DNA of 64,000 nt from Phytobacter diazotrophicus (GCA_004346725.1 SMDE01000009.1:176445-240444); one strand, 5' to 3'. Shown: positions 9,165-17,873, counted from the first letter of the stretch. Translations and numbers: made by a program. The notes: generated by a model from the letters alone, not told the origin.

Positions 9165-10177
9165 CAGAAAGTATCCGGCCCGGCGGCCTTTGGCTCCCAT
9201 TCGTGGAATAAGTTTACGCGAGCAGTGTTCCAGACATTTGACAGGAAATCATGTCGTTTTACGGTGCTCGCCCCGGTCTGGCGCATCAGGGTTTCGCGCA
9301 GCGGGAGGTGGCTGGTAATGAAGTACTCGTTACGATCGTGCAGGCGCTGCAGCAGTTTCAATGAGGGGACGTGGGCAAATTTCCCCTGTTTACCCCGGTT
9401 ACAACATTTACAGGCCAGCACCAGGTTCCAGACGCCATCCACATTCCTCACCTGGTCTTTGAGCATCCACGGAATAAAGTGATCGACATCGGCCAGGTTT
9501 GCGTCGCCGGTTTCTACGCTTATAGGCGCGAAGCAGTAAAAGCAGCGGCCTTTCTGGTAGCCGTTGAGGCTGTCGCGACAACTGGTGATATCGACACGGC
9601 GGTTATTCTGGATGCTGAACAGCATGTTGTCCTGCTCGTCATGCTCCACGGCGATGAGGTTGCGCGACACGCCCATCGCCCAGCCTTGCTCGACCAGGTT
9701 CCAGCGTGCGTCCGTCTCCAGCTTAAGGTTCTGATACTGCATACCTTCCGTGAGCTGATGAAAATTTGTCGTCAGGCGTATGCCTTTGTGGGTTTTACGC
9801 TCGTCGATAAAAAAGCGTTTTTCGATTTCGCCCTGATTGACGTTGTGAAACGCATTGAGCACAACATTAAAGCCGTTTCGCAGCGTCGCTTCTGTCAGCG
9901 CATTCTGGTCGATCTCTCCGGCATTAAACTGGCGACAGGCATCCAGATACTGACTTCTGGCAGAGGTGATTTGCTTTGGTGCCTGCGCCAGATGGCGACA
10001 CAGATGCTGGCTGAACGGGACAGCGAGATCTTCGAGCAAGATAAGGTCGCTGCCGTCGCGTTTCACGTCGTACATCGCATGGGCCAGCGCGAATTTGTAG
10101 GAAGCGACATTTTTGCCAAAGAGGATTATGCCGCGCCAGTAGTTCTCCAGCGTGGGCTCAACCTGATAGAAACGCAT
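9164..10177 (-). CDS. HNH endonuclease domain protein
   Basis: A 337-residue protein ending in an HNH nuclease fold: CFYC at 212-215, DVDH at 230-233 with the catalytic histidine, a conserved asparagine at about 251, then CKCCNRGKQG at about 256-265. The two cysteine pairs would hold a structural zinc. The N-terminal 200 residues are not recognised. It is the first gene of a two-gene unit with a SAM methyltransferase and lies between ahr and leuX, a known hotspot edge. Phage or plasmid defence is a reasonable guess, since many defence nucleases use this fold. It could instead be an RNA- or DNA-processing enzyme. Confidence 0.8.
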   Translation of the reverse strand: MRFYQVEPTLENYWRGIILFGKNVASYKFALAHAMYDVKRDGSDLILLEDLAVPFSQHLCRHLAQAPKQITSARSQYLDACRQFNAGEIDQNALTEATLRNGFNVVLNAFHNVNQGEIEKRFFIDERKTHKGIRLTTNFHQLTEGMQYQNLKLETDARWNLVEQGWAMGVSRNLIAVEHDEQDNMLFSIQNNRRVDITSCRDSLNGYQKGRCFYCFAPISVETGDANLADVDHFIPWMLKDQVRNVDGVWNLVLACKCCNRGKQGKFAHVPSLKLLQRLHDRNEYFITSHLPLRETLMRQTGASTVKRHDFLSNVWNTARVNLFHEWEPKAAGPDTF

Positions 10178-10366
10178 GCCTTGTCCTGATCTATGGATGT
10201 GAGGAATGGGTAAAACCCGTAACAGGATCAGATAACAAGACGCGATAAATGTAAACCGCCGCCGTCACGTTGCAGCGTTTTGCGAGAAGGGTTCCAGATA
10301 GTGGGGGAGTGCGGTGGAGATGTGTCGATTTTTTCGGCATTTAGACGCGACAAGGCGGGGGAATGC

Positions 10367-10394
10367 TTGCGCGGGGATCTGCAACAGGTATAAT
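10367..10394 (+). promoter_or_regulatory. leuX promoter
   Basis: TTGCGC at 10367-10372 and a perfect TATAAT at 10389-10394, separated by 16 bp and placed 28 bp before the mature tRNA. The GC-rich stretch after the -10 (GCAACCCGC) is the discriminator type found at growth-rate controlled stable RNA promoters. Confidence 0.75.
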
Positions 10395-10422
10395 GCAACC
10401 CGCTATCAGCATCCCCTTCAGT

Positions 10423-10507
10423 GCCGAAGTGGCGAAATCGGTAGACGCAGTTGATTCAAAATCAACCGTAGAAATACGTGCCGGTTCGAGTCCGGCCTTC
10501 GGCACCA
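10423..10507 (+). tRNA. leuX: tRNA-Leu(CAA)
   Basis: An 85-nt class II tRNA that matches E. coli leuX almost base for base as I remember it. Acceptor arms GCCGAAG and CTTCGGC, anticodon loop TTCAAAA giving anticodon CAA (reads UUG), a long variable arm, T-loop GGTTCGAGTCC, and encoded ACCA end. leuX is a classical integration site for genomic islands; here an AT-rich insert begins directly downstream. Confidence 0.98.
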
Positions 10508-10524
10508 AAAGATGCAACAGTCAA

Positions 10525-10547
10525 GTCGCCTAAGGGCGGCTTTTTTT
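10525..10547 (+). terminator. rho-independent terminator of leuX
   Basis: Stem GTCGCC/GGCGGC with loop TAAG, followed by a run of seven T residues. It starts 17 bp after the tRNA end. Confidence 0.88.
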
Positions 10548-10710
10548 GTGTCTAAACTCCAGTATCCGTAAGGTGTTGTCCCGCTTTTTCACTCAACCTA
10601 AATCAATCTGATTCCATCGACATCAACTTACTGATCTCCTCCCTGAAAACAGTGCCAATCTAAACTGAAGTATCCTGCCTTTCTTCCATCTCGCCGAGAG
10701 GCACATCGCC

Positions 10711-11572
10711 ATCAAAAAGACCCGTTATACCGAAGAACAGATTGCGTTTGCACTGAAACAGGCCGAAACCGGCTCCCGCATCGGGGAAGTCTGCAGAAAG
10801 ATGGGTATTTCTGAGGCCACCTTTTGCAACTGGAAAAAGAAATTTGCCGGTCTGGGCGTGACGATCGGGCAATAACCCTGCACATCAGGAAGATAGCAGA
10901 AACCCGGATACGCTACGGTTGTCCACGGATTCATATCCAGTTACGCCGGGAGGGCTGGCCTGTTAATCACAAGAAAACCCACCGGATTTATTGTCTGGAA
11001 GGACTGAATCTGCGCAGAAAACGGCCCCGCAGGCATTTCAGTGCAGCACGCCGTCAGCAGCGCCCGGCGCTGACGCATGTCGATCAGTTCTGGAGTATGG
11101 ATTTTGTGTCGGATAATCTGTTTAACGGGCAGCGTTTTCGGGCACTGACTGTAGTGGATAATTTTAGTCGGGAATGTCTGCGATCCATGCCGGAAAATCG
11201 CTGAAAGGTGATGATGTGGTCAGAGTGATGGAAACGCTTCGGGTACTGGATAAGCGCCTGCCGGTACGTATTCAGACGGATAACGGCAGCGAGTTGATCT
11301 CGAAAAGTCTGGATAAATGGGCGTATGAACACGGTGTCACGATGGATTTCTCCCGCCGCGTAAAACCGACAAATAATCCGTTTATTGAATCATTTAATGG
11401 TAGCCGTCGCGACGAATGCCTGAACATTCACTGGTTTTTATCACTGGAAGATGCGCAGGAGAAACTCGACAACTGGCGCAGGGAATATAATCATGAGAGA
11501 ACGCATTCATCATTAAATGACATGACTCCGGCTGAATTTAACCGAAGTCTCCAGAAAGGCGAAGATCTCTGA
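10711..11572 (+). mobile_element. degenerate IS3-family element (IS407/IS2-like group)
   Basis: Remnant of an insertion sequence directly behind leuX. The OrfA start is visible as KKTRYTEEQIAFALKQAE but its ATG has become ATC at 10711. OrfA breaks off after about 50 residues, and the end of OrfA plus the start of OrfB are deleted. The rest of OrfB follows with a frameshift. I found no convincing terminal inverted repeats, so the true borders are unknown. The element is dead, but it marks past insertion activity at this tRNA site. Confidence 0.85.
10860..11572 (+). pseudogene. IS3-family transposase OrfB, frameshifted
   Basis: Reading-frame pieces of an rve integrase-core transposase. The first piece ends shortly after WSMDFVSD and [12 protein letters not shown]. 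The frame then shifts near 11178 (one base lost), and the second piece continues [36 protein letters not shown] and [15 protein letters not shown]. The three DDE acidic positions (in WSMDF, QTDNG and FIESF) are all still encoded, but in two frames, so no active enzyme is expected. Confidence 0.88.
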
Positions 11573-11841
11573 TTTAGCACTGCACTGATTTTGGGAGAAG
11601 GTCAATTTGACCGGGAACTCAAAAAATGCATGGAACTAAAATAGATCTATTTACAATATCTTTTAAGGTTTTTTAATATAATCAACTATCTATTATTAAA
11701 TAGTCAAGAAATGATAGACGATATTATGTCAAAAAAATATTTTATAATTGCAAATGACAAAAATAATACTAATATAAATAAAGTGTCGATGTTATAGCTT
11801 GCTATGGGGTGTACAATGGAAGCCATATTCATGGGGGGAAT

Positions 11842-12288
11842 ATGCCTAACATGAAGTTATTCAAGTCAAAGGATACCAAGCTTGAGTTAAAAATAAGGAA
11901 ACCATTATTTGCTCGAGGGCTTCGTTATCGTTTGTATAATGCACAATGGCCCGGCAAGCCAGATTTATATTTCCCAAAATATAATGCGGTTATTTTTATT
12001 CATGGCTGTTTTTGGCATGGTCATGATAGATGTCAAATTTCCCATATACCCAAGAGAAATGAAATTTATTGGCGTGAAAAAATTGAAAGAAATAAAGAAA
12101 GAGATTTACGTGATCAGCTGTATATTAAAAATCATAATATTCGGGTTTTAGTTATATGGGAGTGTGCCGTAAAGTCGAAATATATTGATTTTTATGACGT
12201 CATTGATTATATAGAGTGGTGGATTAAAGGGCTGGCGCAATCGACCGAAATGAGCGCAATAAATCCCATGCCGACATTTAAGTTTTAA
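11842..12288 (+). CDS. vsr: Vsr very-short-patch repair endonuclease
   Basis: A 148-residue Vsr nuclease. Vsr nicks beside T in the T:G mismatches that arise when 5-methylcytosine deaminates, and so protects sites methylated by a partner cytosine methyltransferase. Catalytic positions match E. coli Vsr with exact spacing: Asp41 in GKPDLYF, His54 and His59 in FIHGCFWHGHD (E. coli D51, H64, H69). The ATG at 11842 has GGGGGGA six bases upstream and is preferred to the ATG at 11809; the N-terminus is about ten residues shorter than usual. The gene is AT-rich like its neighbours and belongs to the restriction-modification locus that follows. Confidence 0.93.
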   Translation: MPNMKLFKSKDTKLELKIRKPLFARGLRYRLYNAQWPGKPDLYFPKYNAVIFIHGCFWHGHDRCQISHIPKRNEIYWREKIERNKERDLRDQLYIKNHNIRVLVIWECAVKSKYIDFYDVIDYIEWWIKGLAQSTEMSAINPMPTFKF

Positions 12289-12830
12289 CATATTTACACG
12301 GCTTGGTGATTTAATTATGTCTAATATTTTTTATTGCCAAATATCATAAGCGGCATAAAGGATGTTGCTTTGTTAATTCTGTAGCATATATAACATCTTT
12401 CCGTTTTCTTTTATAGCTGACAGTAATTCTAAGAGCTTAAATGGTTTCTTAAAATTATTATTTAACCGAGATGGTTAAACTGAGATATAAATCTGTTTAA
12501 TATTTAAACACATCAAGTTCGCGATTTGTCTATTTTGGATATATCTAAATGTTTTTAGATAATAATGTCAAGTCATTATCCCATATATAGTTATTTAACA
12601 TAATTCTTCATGACAAAATAATTTGTCGAAGGTCACAAATAAATGATTATGCCAAAATGAGATTTTACTATACAAAACTATTCAAATTTATTATACATAA
12701 GTCAATGGAAAGTTAACTGCTGATGAGAGCGATTTGATGCATCGCTTTATAAGGTGAATAAGGCGAAAAATTTTCCTCATGCATTTAACTATTTGAAAAA
12801 TAAACAATTTTATGTGTTAAAGGTTAAATT
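12289..12830. other. AT-rich gap inside the restriction locus
   Basis: 542 bp without a convincing gene. The base composition is strongly AT-rich, like the genes on both sides and unlike the host flanks. A small inverted repeat, AGCGAT (12728-12733) and ATCGCT (12741-12746), lies about 85 bp before the restriction gene; it may be regulatory. The restriction gene itself is preceded by AAAGGTTAA, a weak ribosome site. Confidence 0.5.
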
Positions 12831-13691
12831 ATGGAAATTGTTTCGGGAAGAGCTTTGGGTGGAAAGACATTAACGATAAATTCAGCAAATGCGTTCATTG
12901 CCTATAGTGCTCGTGTTGATGTATCGGAGATGCATTTTAGTGACGTACTAACAGGGTTGAAGCATTTTGTTAACAATGCGGCATCTGAGAAAGGAGGAAG
13001 CGTTAGTGACAATTCTTTCAACAAGTGTAATGGTGATTGGTATGAATGGTTAATAGCTATCCAATCAATTGTTTTTTTTCTAAATAATAATACGAATCGC
13101 CTGTTAATTAAAATGCCAAATGCTTCTTCATTTGACGTTATATCGATGTATAAAGAATATCTAAGTGGATTTATTTATGATCTTAGAGAGAAACTTAAAG
13201 TAAACGATGTAAATTTAATTACTTCTAATCCTGACTTTTCTATTATAGAAATTGGTGAGGCTCGCGCTTACTATGAAGAATATTTGTCTGGTATTTCTTT
13301 CTATAATCTTGATTTATCTACTTTAAGCAAGCTTGATAATTTATACAAGCAATTTGTAAATTATGCTGAATTAGATAGTATAGTTTCGTTTCTATCAGTT
13401 AAAACAACATTTAGGCCTGACAGGCGTCTTCAGCTTGCACATGAAGGAAGTTTGATGAAAGCTCTTTATACTCATCTTCAAACTAGAACGTGGAATATTA
13501 ATCCCAGAGGAGTCAAGTATTATGCTGCTGCGACATCTATAGGCCCGGCTGACAAAATAGGGCTTAAAACTGTTGCAACTCACTCTATAACAGATGTAAA
13601 GAGTTTACCTCAGAGCGCAGTAGATGAACTCTTTAAGATAAACTCTATAAGTGATGTAAATACTTGTATGTCTCACATCTTATTTAGTTGA
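12831..13691 (+). CDS. type IIF restriction endonuclease, Cfr10I/Bse634I family
   Basis: A 286-residue protein that I recognise as a close relative of Cfr10I (285 residues, cuts R^CCGGY). The active-site residues line up with a one-residue offset: Glu72 in GDWYEW, Asp135 in SNPDFSII, Ser189 and Lys191 in SFLSVKTT, and Glu205 in LAHEG (Cfr10I E71, D134, S188, K190, E204). The segment from TTFRPDRR through QTRTW to the C-terminus appears almost unchanged. Cfr10I acts as a tetramer that needs two sites. The gene converges on the cytosine methyltransferase gene, and the two stops overlap by 19 bp. Recognition of RCCGGY is inferred from this likeness. Confidence 0.92.
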   Translation: MEIVSGRALGGKTLTINSANAFIAYSARVDVSEMHFSDVLTGLKHFVNNAASEKGGSVSDNSFNKCNGDWYEWLIAIQSIVFFLNNNTNRLLIKMPNASSFDVISMYKEYLSGFIYDLREKLKVNDVNLITSNPDFSIIEIGEARAYYEEYLSGISFYNLDLSTLSKLDNLYKQFVNYAELDSIVSFLSVKTTFRPDRRLQLAHEGSLMKALYTHLQTRTWNINPRGVKYYAAATSIGPADKIGLKTVATHSITDVKSLPQSAVDELFKINSISDVNTCMSHILFS

Positions 13692-14761
13692 GAAAGATAT
13701 GAATATACAGTGTTGGCTAAACCTTTCGCTGCTAGATACGGTACTCCATTACCTATAGTTTTAAACATATCTGTTAAAGACATATTTGCTGGTAATTCAA
13801 ACTCTTTAGGAAGAGATTGGATTGCCATTGCCTCAGCCGCTGAAATCCTTCTAGGTATAAATGGGTGAATATGTACTTCATTATTTCCATATGCAGCTGT
13901 GGGCGAGAATCTGCTTCTATGGAGCCTTTTATAAGATTTTTTACTAACATCGCCTTCTTTTATCGTCATAAATTTTGATAACCCATTCCGGGGGATAAAA
14001 TGATGTTTTGCATTAGGATGCGAGTCTACGTCATTTTTATTAAACCAGTACTCAATAGTAACCTTTTCTTGCCAGTCATACACAGGATTCCATTTCAAAA
14101 GATAACCGTCAGTAGAAGGCCAAATTTCTTTATCTAATATGATGTTTTTCTTATATTTTATATGTTCTTCCCAAGGGAAATCCGCGATGCTAAGGCTCAT
14201 TTCTTTTCTAATACCAAACAAGAATATCCTATCGCGATCTTGCGGAGCACCATATTCAATGCTGTTTGTCAGCCTATCAGTCAAAGAATATTCTTCTGAA
14301 AGAATATCCTTCATCCTATTATAAAATTCTCTATGTTTTTTGGTTCTCCATAAACCTTTTACATTTTCAAAGATAAAAAAATCTGGTTTAAATTCAATTA
14401 TGGTATCAACGTATGCTTTAGTCAGTACACCGTTTTCGCCGTGTTCGCCTTTATTTTTTCCCCCCACAGAGAAATCAGGGCAAGGCGGACCTCCAATGAA
14501 TCCAACAAGACTGCTTTTTTTTGCATCAATAATTTTTGCAGCAAATTCATCTTTTTGATTGCATGAAATATCTCTTATATCCCCTTGGTAATAACCGTAC
14601 TTCGGCTCTGGGATACCGAGTTTTTTCCTGGAATATTTGTATGCTTCCAGGAAAGGTTTGTGGTATTCATTCACAAACTCTACTTTAAAACCAGACGCTT
14701 CGAAACCAAGATCAAGGAAACCAGATCCTGAAAAGAAAGAAAAAATTATTGGTTTTTCCAT
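13673..14761 (-). CDS. DNA cytosine-5 methyltransferase of the Cfr10I-like system
   Basis: A 362-residue C5-cytosine methyltransferase that would protect the restriction sites. Motifs in order: FSFFSGSGFLDLGFE (motif I, residues 7-21), GGPPCPDFS with the catalytic Cys94 (motif IV), FENVKGLW (motif VI, about 131), QDRDRIFLFG (motif VIII, about 175), and IGNGVPYLAAKGL (motif X, near the C-terminus). The variable target-recognition part lies between about 200 and 300. It stands divergent from a small HTH gene, with a palindrome between the two, and next to vsr, which fits a 5-methylcytosine producer. Its recognition sequence is taken from the partner nuclease, not proven. Confidence 0.95.
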   Translation of the reverse strand: MEKPIIFSFFSGSGFLDLGFEASGFKVEFVNEYHKPFLEAYKYSRKKLGIPEPKYGYYQGDIRDISCNQKDEFAAKIIDAKKSSLVGFIGGPPCPDFSVGGKNKGEHGENGVLTKAYVDTIIEFKPDFFIFENVKGLWRTKKHREFYNRMKDILSEEYSLTDRLTNSIEYGAPQDRDRIFLFGIRKEMSLSIADFPWEEHIKYKKNIILDKEIWPSTDGYLLKWNPVYDWQEKVTIEYWFNKNDVDSHPNAKHHFIPRNGLSKFMTIKEGDVSKKSYKRLHRSRFSPTAAYGNNEVHIHPFIPRRISAAEAMAIQSLPKEFELPANMSLTDMFKTIGNGVPYLAAKGLANTVYSYLSQLNKM

Positions 14762-14800
14762 TGGTTAATGTAACCTTACTTTATGAAAATTTCACCATGA

Positions 14801-14817
14801 TACGCACTCAGTGCGTA
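14801..14817. promoter_or_regulatory. perfect palindrome between methyltransferase and HTH genes
   Basis: TACGCACTCAGTGCGTA has 8-bp arms around one central base. It sits in the 78-bp space between the divergent methyltransferase gene (start 14761) and the HTH gene (start 14840). This is where an operator for a control protein would be expected. The GC-rich core stands out in AT-rich surroundings. Confidence 0.7.
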
Positions 14818-14839
14818 AAGTCAATATGTGATTTTGCTG

Positions 14840-15052
14840 ATGGATAACTTTTCTATAACTCTAAAGAAATACAAAGATGATTTGAATATCACACAGTTAG
14901 AAATGTGCGATATTCTATATGGTGTACCACATCGTACTTTACAAAGCTGGCTTCAAGATGAAAAGTTACCGCCTGATTACGTTAAGTCTTTGATAATTAA
15001 TAGATTGGATATGTACTGCCACAATTATTTCCAAAATAAAAATCAATCTTAG
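14840..15052 (+). CDS. small HTH protein, putative controller of the restriction locus
   Basis: A 70-residue protein with a likely helix-turn-helix: NITQLEMCDILYGVPHRTLQSWLQDEKLPPDYVK resembles the XRE-like fold in which a transcription factor or phage protein recognises an operator. It is divergent from the methyltransferase gene across a perfect palindrome, the layout of many controller (C) proteins, but its sequence is not that of a classical C protein. The ATG at 14840 is chosen; a GTG at 14828 in the same frame is possible. Neither has a good ribosome site. The function is inferred from position and fold. Confidence 0.65.
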   Translation: MDNFSITLKKYKDDLNITQLEMCDILYGVPHRTLQSWLQDEKLPPDYVKSLIINRLDMYCHNYFQNKNQS

Positions 15053-15121
15053 ATGCATTGATTGTTTGCATTGCTATAAAGCAAACCACCGCTTTTACGG
15101 TGGTTTGCGTGCTATTGGTTT

Positions 15122-15445
15122 CTATGTTCGTCCACTCACCACCCCAATAAACTCTCTAACCTGCTTCTGTTTCCTTGCTGACAGTTTTTCCACCACCCTC
15201 AGCGACGCCAGCAGTTCCGGTTCTGGCTCTTTCGCGGTCAGCACAATGCAGCCATTCATCACTCTGGCCTCCACCTCTGTGCCGGTGGCGAACCCGGCGG
15301 CTTCCAGCCACTGGCCTTTCAGCGTGAGAGCCGGGATACGCGCATAATCCGGATGACGGCTCGCATAACTTACCGTTAGTTTGTGCTTATTCGCCGGGAG
15401 AACTTCTGGTTGCTCAATATCTGCAATACAATCTGCGTTAGTCAT
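15122..15445 (-). CDS. symE: SymE, SOS-induced toxin
   Basis: A 107-residue protein that follows E. coli SymE closely ([48 protein letters not shown]). SymE has an AbrB-like fold and in E. coli is made during the SOS response. It reduces protein synthesis and can condense the nucleoid. Its mRNA is silenced by the antisense RNA SymR and its gene by LexA. Both controls can be seen here: a SymR-like sequence across the start and a LexA-like box 124 bp upstream. In E. coli symE lies next to restriction genes (hsd, mcr), and it is next to a restriction locus here too. Confidence 0.93.
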   Translation of the reverse strand: MTNADCIADIEQPEVLPANKHKLTVSYASRHPDYARIPALTLKGQWLEAAGFATGTEVEARVMNGCIVLTAKEPEPELLASLRVVEKLSARKQKQVREFIGVVSGRT

Positions 15446-15515
15446 GATTACTATTCCTGTTTAATAGTGATTGTGGTTAGCGGAAAAGTGTGTTGGCGCA
15501 CACTTTCTCCGCGCT
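15440..15515 (+). ncRNA. symR: SymR antisense RNA
   Basis: About 76 nt on the strand opposite symE, covering its start codon and 5' leader. It matches the E. coli SymR sequence as I remember it, including AGTCAT at the start, AATAGTGATTGTGGTTAGCG in the middle, and the hairpin AAAGTGTG-TTGGCG-CACACTTT, followed by CTCCGCGCT. A TACAAT box at 15427-15432 is a plausible -10. SymR pairs with the symE mRNA and blocks its translation. Confidence 0.82.
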
Positions 15516-15568
15516 ATCTCTGTTCAAACTGTTTGCGCCAGTGACGCCTGCTGAATCAGATGATGCAC

Positions 15569-15584
15569 CTGTAAAAATACCCAG
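15569..15584. promoter_or_regulatory. LexA-like box upstream of symE
   Basis: CTGTAAAAATACCCAG keeps the CTG-N10-CAG core and 12 of 16 positions of the LexA consensus. It lies 124 bp before the symE start, on the symE promoter side. This supports SOS control as in E. coli. Confidence 0.65.
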
Positions 15585-15804
15585 TACTTCTCCGAGAGTC
15601 CAGATGTAAATCAATGAAAATCAGCGCCTTATAAATTCTTTTGGAATCATTTTCTTATCATTTCCACAACTGCCCGTAATCATCCCCCCATTACATCCCG
15701 TTGCCGCCCATTTTGTGATCAAGCCTCAAAAAAGCACAGTCTCCCCGTCTCTCTGATTTACCTCTGTGCAACACCTGGATTACAGTGAATCAAATTATAA
15801 GAAC

Positions 15805-15827
15805 GTTGTTCTATAATGTAGAACAAC
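15805..15827. promoter_or_regulatory. operator palindrome over the -10 of the xylonate dehydratase gene
   Basis: Perfect 9-bp inverted repeat, GTTGTTCTA at 15805-15813 and TAGAACAAC at 15819-15827, with a 5-base centre. A perfect TATAAT (15812-15817) lies inside it, and the dehydratase start follows at 15885. A repressor bound here would cover the -10. The IclR-family regulator at the end of the cluster is the natural candidate. The -35 region is weak. Confidence 0.7.
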
Positions 15828-15884
15828 TTCCAAAAAGATGTCGCCAGCCGTTCTTTGAACGCGGTTGACCGGGAGAATACGACA

Positions 15885-17852
15885 ATGTCCATCGACACCA
15901 TTTTTACGCCGCAGGATGAACAATTCTATGCGGTGAAAACCCACGCTGCCGGGCCGCAGGGCGCGCTGCCGCTCACCCCGCAAATGCTGCTCGAATCCCC
16001 CAGCGGCAACCTGTTCGGCATGACCCAAAATGCCGGTATGGGCTGGGATGCCAACAAACTCACCGGCAGAGAAGTCCTGCTGATTGGCACCCAGGGCGGC
16101 ATCCGTCACTCGGACGGTCGCCCCATTGCGCTGGGTTATCACACCGGGCACTGGGAGATCGGCCTGCAAATGTCGGCGGCGGCAAAAGAGATCACCCGCC
16201 TGAGCGGCATCCCGTTCGCCGCCTTTGTCAGCGACCCGTGCGATGGCCGCTCCCAGGGCACCCACGGCATGTTCGACTCCCTGCCGTACCGTAACGACGC
16301 GGCGATCGTCTTTCGCCGCCTGATCCGCTCGCTGCCGACGCGCCGGGCGGTGATCGGCGTCGCCACCTGCGATAAAGGCCTGCCCGCCACAATGATCGCG
16401 CTGGCGTCCATGCACGATCTGCCGGTGATCCTCGTGCCGGGCGGGGCGACCCTGCCGCCCACCTTCGGCGAAGACGCCGGAAAGGTACAAACCATCGGCG
16501 CGCGTTACGCCAACAACGAACTGAGCCTCAAAGAGGCCTCCGAGCTGGGCTGTCGCGCCTGTGCTTCCCCCGGCGGCGGCTGCCAGTTCCTCGGCACCGC
16601 AGGCACCTCGCAGGTGGTGGCCGAAGCGTTAGGGATGGCGCTGCCGCACTCGGCGCTCGCGCCATCGGGCCAGGATGTCTGGCTGGAAATTGCCCGCCAG
16701 TCGGCGCGTGCGGTTATGGCGCTGGATGAGAAGGGCATTACCGCCCGCGACATCCTCACCGATAAAGCCATCGAAAACGCGATGGTGGTGCACGCGGCCT
16801 TTGGCGGCTCCACCAACCTGTTGCTGCATATCCCCGCCATCGCCCATGCGGCCAAATGCCGCATGCCGGATGTGGCGCAGTGGAGCGCCATCAACCGCAA
16901 AGTGCCGCGCCTGGTGAGCGTGCTGCCCAACGGGCCGGACTACCACCCAACGGTGCGCGCGTTCCTCGCGGGCGGAGTACCGGAAGTGATGCTCCACCTG
17001 CGTCGGCTGGGGCTGCTGCATGAAGATGTCATGACGGTCACCGGGCAGACGCTGGGCGAAAACCTCGACTGGTGGGAGCACTCCGAGCGCCGCGCGAAGT
17101 TCCGCCAGTGCCTGCGCGAACAGGACGGCGTGGAGCCGGATGAGGTGATCCTCTCGCCGGAAGGGGCGAAAGCCAAAGGGATGACCTCCACGGTGGCCTT
17201 CCCGGTGGGCAACATAGCGCCGGATGGCTCGGTCATTAAAGCCACGGCCATCGATCCGTCAGTGGTGGACGACGACGGCGTCTATCGCCATACCGGCGAG
17301 GCGCGGGTCTTTGTCTCGGAAGAGGCGGCCATCAAAGCCATCAAGCAGGGGCAGATCAAGCAGGGCGATATCATGGTCATTATCGGTGGCGGGCCATCCG
17401 GCACCGGCATGGAAGAGACCTACCAGCTCACCTCGGCGCTGAAACATATCTCGTGGGGGAAAACCGTGTCGCTGATTACCGATGCGCGTTTCTCCGGTGT
17501 CTCGACCGGGGCCTGCCTGGGGCACGTTGCGCCGGAAGCACTGGCGGGCGGGCCGATTGGTAAGCTTCGCAGCGGCGATGTGATCGAGATTATTGTCGAT
17601 CGCCTGTCACTGGCAGGAAGCGTGAACTTTATCGGCACAGCGGAGGCGCGCCTGACGCCGGAAGAGGGCGCAGTGGTACTGGCACAGCGCGAACTGCATC
17701 CGGAACTGAAAGCGCATGATTACCTGCCTGACGACACCCGCCTGTGGGCGGCGTTACAGGCGGTGAGCGGTGGCACCTGGAAAGGGTGCGTGTACGACAC
17801 GGATAAAATTATTGAGGTGATCAATGTCGGTAAAAAAGCGCTGGGTCTTTAA
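15885..17852 (+). CDS. yagF: xylonate dehydratase, YjhG/YagF type
   Basis: A 655-residue IlvD/Edd-family dehydratase collinear with E. coli YagF and YjhG, which turn D-xylonate into 2-dehydro-3-deoxy-D-pentonate. Seen: [23 protein letters not shown] near residue 114, [12 protein letters not shown] near 160, and [20 protein letters not shown] near 225; their cysteines hold the Fe-S cluster. The ATG at 15885 has GGGAG nine bases upstream; an upstream TTG reading is not needed. It heads a cluster with a sugar symporter, a xylosidase and an IclR regulator, as in the E. coli yagEFGHI locus, but the yagE aldolase gene is missing. Confidence 0.93.
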   Translation: MSIDTIFTPQDEQFYAVKTHAAGPQGALPLTPQMLLESPSGNLFGMTQNAGMGWDANKLTGREVLLIGTQGGIRHSDGRPIALGYHTGHWEIGLQMSAAAKEITRLSGIPFAAFVSDPCDGRSQGTHGMFDSLPYRNDAAIVFRRLIRSLPTRRAVIGVATCDKGLPATMIALASMHDLPVILVPGGATLPPTFGEDAGKVQTIGARYANNELSLKEASELGCRACASPGGGCQFLGTAGTSQVVAEALGMALPHSALAPSGQDVWLEIARQSARAVMALDEKGITARDILTDKAIENAMVVHAAFGGSTNLLLHIPAIAHAAKCRMPDVAQWSAINRKVPRLVSVLPNGPDYHPTVRAFLAGGVPEVMLHLRRLGLLHEDVMTVTGQTLGENLDWWEHSERRAKFRQCLREQDGVEPDEVILSPEGAKAKGMTSTVAFPVGNIAPDGSVIKATAIDPSVVDDDGVYRHTGEARVFVSEEAAIKAIKQGQIKQGDIMVIIGGGPSGTGMEETYQLTSALKHISWGKTVSLITDARFSGVSTGACLGHVAPEALAGGPIGKLRSGDVIEIIVDRLSLAGSVNFIGTAEARLTPEEGAVVLAQRELHPELKAHDYLPDDTRLWAALQAVSGGTWKGCVYDTDKIIEVINVGKKALGL

Positions 17853-17873
17853 ATAATTAAACGAATTTGCCGG

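Noticed and set aside
10551..10678. Near repeat TCTAAACTCCAGTATCC / TCTAAACTGAAGTATCC behind leuX
   Set aside because: Two imperfect copies about 108 bp apart; they might be ends of an element, but the distance and lack of a matching inverted copy leave no support.
15710..15735. CRP-like sequence TGTGATCAAGCCTCAAA upstream of the xylonate dehydratase gene
   Set aside because: Only the left half-site fits; the right half lacks TCACA.
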